Both the position numbers and the translations under genes were made by a program. DNA of 33,545 nucleotides from DATLOJ01 sp035536315 (GTDB taxonomy: Bacteria; Actinomycetota; CADDZG01; JAHWKV01): assembly GCA_035536315.1 (NCBI GenBank), contig DATLOJ010000130.1, positions 1 through 33,545 of the forward strand, read 5' to 3'. The notes below the pieces were generated by a model. That model had not been told where the DNA came from. It worked only from the letters and a program-made list of their open reading frames with translations, and did no database searches. Positions 28,336 through 33,545 of the stretch are shown here, in pieces. Each line of letters starts with the position of its first letter. Position 1 is the first letter of the stretch.

Positions 28336-31300
28336 CTACCTGGCCGAAACCCCCGCATTGGAGGTGTTGTTGGCCGGATTGGGGTCAGCTGTTTTGGAAG
28401 TGACCAGAGACGCCGCGTGGATCGTGCCCTTGTTGCCCTTGACCTGATATTTGACCTCGAGTGTCCTCTTCGCTCCGGCCCCCAAAGTTCCGATTTGGCA
28501 AGTGACTTGGGTGGCCGACGCCGTCGCAGATGAAGAGCAGCCCGCAGATCCCGAGCTGTAGCTTCCGGTCGAGCTTCCGGGCAGATCGAGTACCGCAACG
28601 ACCGACCTCGAATTCGAAGGGCCGGAGTTAGATACCTCCATCCGGTAGGTGATGACCCCCGAGGGCTTGTAGGTGTTCTCAGCAGAAGTCAGCTTCATGG
28701 AAACGTCGGCGAGCGTGTCCACATCAGTCGAGTCGGAGGCCGTGTTGTTGGATGAGTCGTCGTCTGGAGTGGGACTCGAAGCAAGCAGGCTCGTGCGGAT
28801 ATCCGATCCGTTCGAGACCGAAGGGAGCACATCGAGAGAAAGTCGCACGTCTACCTTCTCCCCCGGACCAACCCGGCCCACATTGCAATCGACCATTTCG
28901 GCAGCCTCTATGCAAGTGCCAGTCCCGTCGAGAACGGTTGCTGCATCAAAACTGATTCCGGCCGGCAACGGATACGTCAGCTTCACGTCTTCGGATGCCA
29001 GCTTTCCGATGTTCTGCACGGAGGATTGAAGCGTCATGGATTCCCCCGCAACGACCGTGCTCGGGGCATTGATGTCGGCGCTTAGATCAGACTTGATGTA
29101 GTCCATTACGAGCAGGGGCTGTGCGATTGCGGCAACCGGACCCAGCAGGCCGGCGGGATACCGGGGGTCACCGCCGAGCGCGGCCGCCTCCGACACCGTC
29201 ACAGCCACCTCGAGGCGGTCCGCTCCATTCCCCACCGCATTGGTTATGTCGTACTCGTACGGGGGCCACGCCCGGAAACCGGATAGCTGGTCGTTAACGG
29301 TTACCTCTGCGACGTCGCCTGCCCTTCCGAGATCGAGGACGACCCTGCCGCCGGGTGGAGGATCGGGAAGTGAAACGTTGGCCGCGTAAGTTCCGGTTCC
29401 CCGGAAGAATGGAAAGCGCGGGCCCGCGAACGGGGGGCCGAGCTGAGTTTCGTTCCAGGATCCGGCTCGACGCATATCCCGTCCACCGTCTGTGTAGGTG
29501 ACGGTGTAAACCGGGTCGAGCGGTTGTGAGATGCCTGGCTGAGATTCGATCTCGACGCGGAAATCCTCCGAACCCACTCTCACGACCGCGTAGGCGGGTC
29601 CGGAGAGTCCGGCAGGCGCGAACCCGCGAACCTGGCCCCCCTTGATAACGGCGTCGTCCAGATTCGTGTCGGTGATGTGAGGACTTTCAGATGGATCGCC
29701 GGGGGCCAGTCGGATGACGGCTGAAGCAAACGCAGCCAGTTCAACGGGAATGTGCAGACGGTTCCCCACAACTTTGTATTCCCAGATGCGAGTTATCTCA
29801 CCGGTCTCCGCGTTCCATAGCTCCGGAACTCCGGTGGCCGGAACGTCGACCGTGATGGAAGCCGGTTGGCCCGGAAAGTCGACCGAGTAGCCGAGGTGTC
29901 CCGGCTCCTTGTTTTCCCATCTTGGGAAGTTGCTCACGAAGTAAACATCCGAGCCCGCCCTTTCATAAGGAAGCACCTGGACGGCGCTGATCCCCGATGG
30001 AAGCTTGGGATCGCCGGCAATATCGACCCTTGGGGGCTCTGCTGTTTGAAGCGCCGCGACCATCGGATCGAGAGCGGCCAGTTGCTGTGGGGTCACGTTG
30101 GTTATCAGGCCGTTGAAGTTTCCGGGGGCCCAGATGCCTTTGCCCTCACCGTATGAGTTAACTCTAAGTGTTGCCGGTGGAGTGGCGGTGTTGAACCCGA
30201 AAATGTCGGTCATCACCGGAGCAAGATCCGCGTCGTTCCCCTGAACTTCCCACTTCGGGATTCGGCCAACGCTGACAACAGTTCCGCCAAGGGCGACAAA
30301 CTCGCGCAAGCGCTTCGCAACGTCGATGTGCACCGCAGACCAGTCTGGAACCACGATCGCCCGGTACGACTGCGTGCCGTATCGAATTACTCCCCCTTCC
30401 ACGGACGTTGCAGGATCGGCCATCAGCTCGATCGGGAAGAAGTCGTGCTCGTAGTGAGCCGACCTCAGAGCGCCGGCGACAAGGCCGTACGCGTTCGGGT
30501 TCTGTGAATCGCCAACCCAGAAATTCTCGGGCGCGTAACCAACTGCGATGTCGGGGAGGGTCACCCCGGGGGTGAACATGTATTGAAGCCGCGCGGTGTA
30601 GTCATTCCAGTACTTCTGACGAGGAAAAAGGACGTTCCGAGGGCCCCAGCCTGAGCCGTCGTCGTTGTAGGAGTGCCACGCAAAGTGGTTTACACCTCGG
30701 CTGATGCCGTGGTCGATGCGGGCCCGAAGCATCTGCGGCCGCTCTTTGATCTCGGCGTTGTCGATGTCGAAAGCCTCCATGTGCACGCGCTTGCGACCGA
30801 ACAGATGCGCAGACGACGAGCGCATCTTCTGACTGATGCCGTAGCAGCCGTCGCCGTCGCAGTTAGGCCCCCCCGCTAGGTCGAGGTTGTTGGTGATGAG
30901 GTCAAGGCTGTCGATTGTTGCTTGAGCCGATGATCGAAAATAGGAGCCCTCGGCGGCCATCATCCCGGTAGTCACCTCTTCAGAGAGAAGCTGGCCGATG
31001 AACCCGAGGCCGTGCTCGGCGCTCCAGCGGGAGATGCCGCCGTAGTACGTGTCTGCGAATCGGCGGCTCACTACGTCCCAATAGTCGTAACTCCACTTGC
31101 GCGCGTCGGGAACGGAGGGGTTGGGGTGGAAAATTCGATCGAGGACCTGAGGAGTGAGCTCGTATCCCTTTTGCTCCTTGAAGTGTTGCGCGAAATCTCC
31201 GGTCCATGGGATGGCCTGGGCGATCCCTCCTCCGGCTCCCCCGCGGAATGAGTCTGGGGTTCCTGTTGGCTGAAAGGAAACTTCATCGCTCCACATCGCC

Positions 31301-32031
31301 TGAAGCGTCTTTCCGAAGTGCTCAGACAAATGGTCGTAATGCTTGCCATAGTTCAGCCGGATCGTGCGATCGACTGCGTCGGGGTTCAATGGATCGAGCC
31401 AATAGGGCCTGGTGTTGGGTTGCCAAAGCGTTTGAGGAACAATCTCCTGCAGGGTGGTCCAACCGAGCGAAGGGTCCCCACAATCCGGCTCCGGCCCGTC
31501 ACCGCAACGATCCGGTTGAGCCACCTGCCCCTGCGCCGAGCCACTCATCGTGAAAGGAACGTCGAGCTGGTAAGCGGTCATGCCGAGGCGCTCGAGCTCA
31601 TCGAGGACCTGCCCCCAAAACACGAACCACTCCTCGCTCAAATACTTGTATGGCCATCCAGGGCCAGGAACGTTTGGGCCAGCGATATCAACGCTGTCGG
31701 CGACTCCGCCGGCTTCGTAGGTAATCCCGCCAAGACCTGCGTCCTTGAACTGCTGCAGAAAGGTCTTAGTTCTCTCCAAGGTGGTGTCGGGGGACGTCAG
31801 CAGATACGCCTGTGGTCGCGCCCACATCGGTGGATCTGCGAACTCAGCTGCCGAGAGACTGTCCGGCGGGGTTGCCGTTTCGAGCGGAGGCGTTGCCGGG
31901 CCCGTCGGGAACCTGTAGGCCGGAGGCTCGGCCCCGGTTACTTGAACACCGACGAGCAGGGCGGCGAGCGAACAAACGACGACCAGCTTTAGACGCGACA
32001 AAGTTGGACGTGCAAGCAGGAAGGCTCTCAA
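28336..32031 (-). CDS. Secreted GH106-like glycoside hydrolase with jelly-roll and two DUF11 domains
   Basis: This 1231-residue exported protein has a signal peptide at about residues 1-35 (hydrophobic core LKLVVVCSLAALLVG). The catalytic part (about 50-870) resembles GH106 alpha-L-rhamnosidases. FADPPMWARPQAYLL begins it, FKDAGLGGITYEAGG and LNPDAVDRTIRLNY follow, MWSDEVSF near residue 252 matches the family TDEP-like acid region, and GVNHFAWHSYNDD lies near 450. A beta-sandwich (about 883-970: VVLDLGRAGDVAEVTVND) and two DUF11/CARDB-like repeats (about 985-1105 and 1110-1231) close it. DUF11 domains often serve adhesion or surface display. No sortase signal is seen. TTG at 32031 is chosen: GGGGGAC precedes it and the longer frame to 32223 would overlap the divergent FAD gene. 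Substrate unknown. Confidence 0.75.
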   Translation of the reverse strand: MRAFLLARPTLSRLKLVVVCSLAALLVGVQVTGAEPPAYRFPTGPATPPLETATPPDSLSAAEFADPPMWARPQAYLLTSPDTTLERTKTFLQQFKDAGLGGITYEAGGVADSVDIAGPNVPGPGWPYKYLSEEWFVFWGQVLDELERLGMTAYQLDVPFTMSGSAQGQVAQPDRCGDGPEPDCGDPSLGWTTLQEIVPQTLWQPNTRPYWLDPLNPDAVDRTIRLNYGKHYDHLSEHFGKTLQAMWSDEVSFQPTGTPDSFRGGAGGGIAQAIPWTGDFAQHFKEQKGYELTPQVLDRIFHPNPSVPDARKWSYDYWDVVSRRFADTYYGGISRWSAEHGLGFIGQLLSEEVTTGMMAAEGSYFRSSAQATIDSLDLITNNLDLAGGPNCDGDGCYGISQKMRSSSAHLFGRKRVHMEAFDIDNAEIKERPQMLRARIDHGISRGVNHFAWHSYNDDGSGWGPRNVLFPRQKYWNDYTARLQYMFTPGVTLPDIAVGYAPENFWVGDSQNPNAYGLVAGALRSAHYEHDFFPIELMADPATSVEGGVIRYGTQSYRAIVVPDWSAVHIDVAKRLREFVALGGTVVSVGRIPKWEVQGNDADLAPVMTDIFGFNTATPPATLRVNSYGEGKGIWAPGNFNGLITNVTPQQLAALDPMVAALQTAEPPRVDIAGDPKLPSGISAVQVLPYERAGSDVYFVSNFPRWENKEPGHLGYSVDFPGQPASITVDVPATGVPELWNAETGEITRIWEYKVVGNRLHIPVELAAFASAVIRLAPGDPSESPHITDTNLDDAVIKGGQVRGFAPAGLSGPAYAVVRVGSEDFRVEIESQPGISQPLDPVYTVTYTDGGRDMRRAGSWNETQLGPPFAGPRFPFFRGTGTYAANVSLPDPPPGGRVVLDLGRAGDVAEVTVNDQLSGFRAWPPYEYDITNAVGNGADRLEVAVTVSEAAALGGDPRYPAGLLGPVAAIAQPLLVMDYIKSDLSADINAPSTVVAGESMTLQSSVQNIGKLASEDVKLTYPLPAGISFDAATVLDGTGTCIEAAEMVDCNVGRVGPGEKVDVRLSLDVLPSVSNGSDIRTSLLASSPTPDDDSSNNTASDSTDVDTLADVSMKLTSAENTYKPSGVITYRMEVSNSGPSNSRSVVAVLDLPGSSTGSYSSGSAGCSSSATASATQVTCQIGTLGAGAKRTLEVKYQVKGNKGTIHAASLVTSKTADPNPANNTSNAGVSAR

Positions 32032-32136
32032 TGGGTCCCCCAGACTCAAATGCGAAAGGCGCAGCAGGCCCAGAAGTATATTGGGGCGGCCTTCTCCGAC
32101 AAATTCAATGCTAGTTTGAGTAGTGGCTACTGAATC

Positions 32137-33222
32137 TTGAGAAAGTCCCAGTACGACGTCATCGTCGTGGGGGGGAGAGTGGCCGGGGCGATAACAGCCG
32201 CTCTGATAGCCGGTGAGGGGCATCGTGTTCTCCTTCTAGATCGCAGTAATCCGGTAAGGGACACCATTTCGACTCACTTCTTTCGGGGAGCCCGCCTTGT
32301 GTCCATCCTCGACCGGCTTGGCCTCCTCGAAGACGTCCTGGCTACGGGTTCACCTCCCCTTGGAAGGCAGTTCGTGTACTCCGAGGAAAACCCGGAAGGT
32401 CTTGAGCAGCCCCCACAAAACCCAGGCGATTTCGGTTTCGGCCTGTCGGTACGGCGAGACACCCTCGACCCAATGCTGCTCGAGCATGCGAGGAACACGG
32501 GAGCCGAGGTGCGAATGGGTTGCTGGATAAAGGAGGTGGAGCGGGCGGGAGACCGAGTCGTAGGAGTGGCAGGAACCTCAGCCACCGGCGAGTTGAATGA
32601 GGGGGCCCAACTAGTAGTCGGTGCCGACGGAGTCCACTCGTTTGTGGCCAAAGCCCTCGCCGCCGAGTACGAGGAATATGCACCGCCCGCACGCGGCATC
32701 TACTACTGCTATGTGAAGGGGTGGGCGTCGCAGGAGGGAGGACCCCCCGACGCGGCGGAGTTCTCGCATATCCCAGGCGAACTGGCTTACGTCTTTCCGA
32801 GCAATGGGGGCCAGACGTGCATTGCCTTATCCCTCGATCAAGAAGACTGCAAATGGCTGAAGAGGTCTGCAACAGCGCGGTTCCAGGAGCGCCTTCAACG
32901 ACACTCAGGATTGATGCCACGTTTCACGGCATGCACCGCAGTGTCGAGAGTTCTGGGGCACTCCCCCGAGCCGAGCTACGTTCGAGTTCCTCGAGGTCCG
33001 GGCTGGGCTTTGGTGGGTGATGCCTCAATTCATTCCGATCCATTCGCGGGCCAGGGAATGGACATGGCCGGAGTCCACGCGACATTCCTTGGAGAGGAAG
33101 TCAACAGTTGGCTGAGTGGGAAGTGCTCTCAAGAAGACGCGCTCGAGGCTTACCACCACCGTCGCAACGACGACGCGCTCGACACGTACCGGCAGGTGGT
33201 CGCCGAGGCGTTGCAGATTTAG
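32137..33222 (+). CDS. FAD-dependent oxidoreductase (geranylgeranyl reductase / PHBH-type fold)
   Basis: The 361-residue flavoprotein has an N-terminal Rossmann motif YDVIVVGGRVAGAITAAL with a downstream acidic end LLLDRS, a second FAD element GADGVHSFVAKALAA, and the third GPGWALVGDASIHSDPFAGQ followed by GMDMA. This trio is typical of group A flavin monooxygenases and geranylgeranyl-reductase-like enzymes. The dinucleotide motif is GxxxxG-like (GGRVAG) rather than the full GxGxxG. The substrate cannot be read from sequence; hydroxylation or halide/lipid reduction are options. TTG at 32137 directly follows an in-frame TGA and is the only start that keeps the FAD motif. Divergent from the GH106-like gene, 105 bases apart. 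Confidence 0.85.
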   Translation: MRKSQYDVIVVGGRVAGAITAALIAGEGHRVLLLDRSNPVRDTISTHFFRGARLVSILDRLGLLEDVLATGSPPLGRQFVYSEENPEGLEQPPQNPGDFGFGLSVRRDTLDPMLLEHARNTGAEVRMGCWIKEVERAGDRVVGVAGTSATGELNEGAQLVVGADGVHSFVAKALAAEYEEYAPPARGIYYCYVKGWASQEGGPPDAAEFSHIPGELAYVFPSNGGQTCIALSLDQEDCKWLKRSATARFQERLQRHSGLMPRFTACTAVSRVLGHSPEPSYVRVPRGPGWALVGDASIHSDPFAGQGMDMAGVHATFLGEEVNSWLSGKCSQEDALEAYHHRRNDDALDTYRQVVAEALQI

Positions 33223-33405
33223 AGAGGATCGAGATCAACGAGAGCTGTTTTTCACGATCTCAGCCATCGAATACGGAATTAGCGTCGCATACGACAGCTA
33301 AAGCGGATCTGACTCAACGAGATCGGAATCAGCAGTGCGAGGGTCCTACGGCTGACGAACTCACTATCCGGATATCGTGGGAGATTCGATAGTCCGCGAG
33401 ACCTC

Positions 33406-33478
33406 GCCCTCGTAGCTCAGTGGATAGAGCACAGGTTTCCTAAACCTGGTGCCGCAGGTTCGATTCCTGCCGGGGGCA
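33406..33478 (+). tRNA. tRNA-Arg (anticodon CCT)
   Basis: A 73-base cloverleaf: acceptor GCCCTCG/CGGGGGC, D arm GCTCAGTGGATAGAGC, anticodon stem CAGGT/ACCTG with loop TTCCTAA (anticodon CCT), T stem GCAGG/CCTGC with loop TTCGATT, discriminator A. CCA is not encoded. The 183 bases before it, back to the FAD gene, contain no recognisable gene. Confidence 0.96.
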
Positions 33479-33545
33479 CTTTGACCTGCGAAAACGCAAC
33501 TCTGAAGTCAGGGATGGCTAACAAACGGGTAACAAAGTGCCACCA
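33479..33545. other. Terminal 67 bases after tRNA-Arg
   Basis: No gene or terminator is recognised before the window ends. The position, just past a tRNA-Arg 3' end, is where integrative elements often insert, but no duplicated tRNA end or integrase is visible. Confidence 0.3.

Noticed and set aside
31318..31992. Plus-strand frame inside the GH106-like gene (224 codons)
   Set aside because: Antisense to the conserved catalytic part, with no motif or start context.
32032..32223. Longer N-terminus for the GH106-like protein
   Set aside because: It would overlap the divergent FAD gene and place the signal peptide far inside the protein.

Overview
This window looks like a chromosomal segment of an actinomycete (Actinomycetota), probably an uncultured lineage with G+C in the high 50s judged by eye. 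The main reason is gene order. The left 10 kb carries pmt, rsmI, tatD, an rpfB-like gene, rsmA, ispE, glmU, prs, rplY and pth, which matches the conserved pmt/rsmI ... tatD-rpfB-ksgA-ispE ... glmU-prs-rplY-pth neighbourhood of mycobacteria and relatives. A GlpR/SepX-type membrane protein beside galU-moaC-mog points the same way. I cannot place it below phylum.

Layout. 1-3.8 kb, minus strand: pth (cut by the window edge), rplY, prs, glmU, tRNA-Gln. 3.9-7.6 kb, minus: ispE, rsmA, a cell-wall DUF348/G5/RlpA protein with a LexA-type box in front, tatD. 7.6-10.6 kb: an AbrB-type regulator (+), rsmI and a DUF192 gene (-), and divergent pmt (+). 10.66-15.43 kb, minus: five tandem paralogues of a secreted six-repeat protein, probably a beta-propeller, split by an intrinsic terminator into a three-gene and a two-gene unit. 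15.5-18.2 kb, plus: modABC for molybdate uptake. 18.3-19.7 kb, minus: tRNA-Ala, a bacterial translin-family protein, a GlpR/SepX-like protein. 19.7-20.1 kb, plus: two small genes. 20.1-24.0 kb, minus: a coupled operon of a diguanylate cyclase, galU, moaC and mog. 24.3-27.4 kb, plus: FmdB-type zinc ribbon, SAF/CpaB-like protein, uppP, a short helical protein, msrA. 27.4-32.0 kb, minus: a membrane cupredoxin and a large secreted GH106-like protein with DUF11 repeats. 32.1-33.5 kb, plus: an FAD enzyme and tRNA-Arg.

How the genes fit together. The left block supplies cell-envelope precursors (glmU, ispE), PRPP, and ribosome maturation or rescue (rsmA, rsmI, rplY, pth). The modABC and moaC/mog genes serve molybdenum cofactor synthesis. 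galU and uppP again feed envelope polysaccharide, and galU is translationally coupled to a c-di-GMP synthase. The most unusual part is the secreted repeat-protein array next to a protein O-mannosyltransferase. Another odd feature is that three housekeeping genes (pth, rsmA, pmt) lack any plausible ATG/GTG/TTG start at the right place, and each has an ATA codon exactly where a start is expected.

All assignments come from reading motifs, lengths and context. No searches were run.
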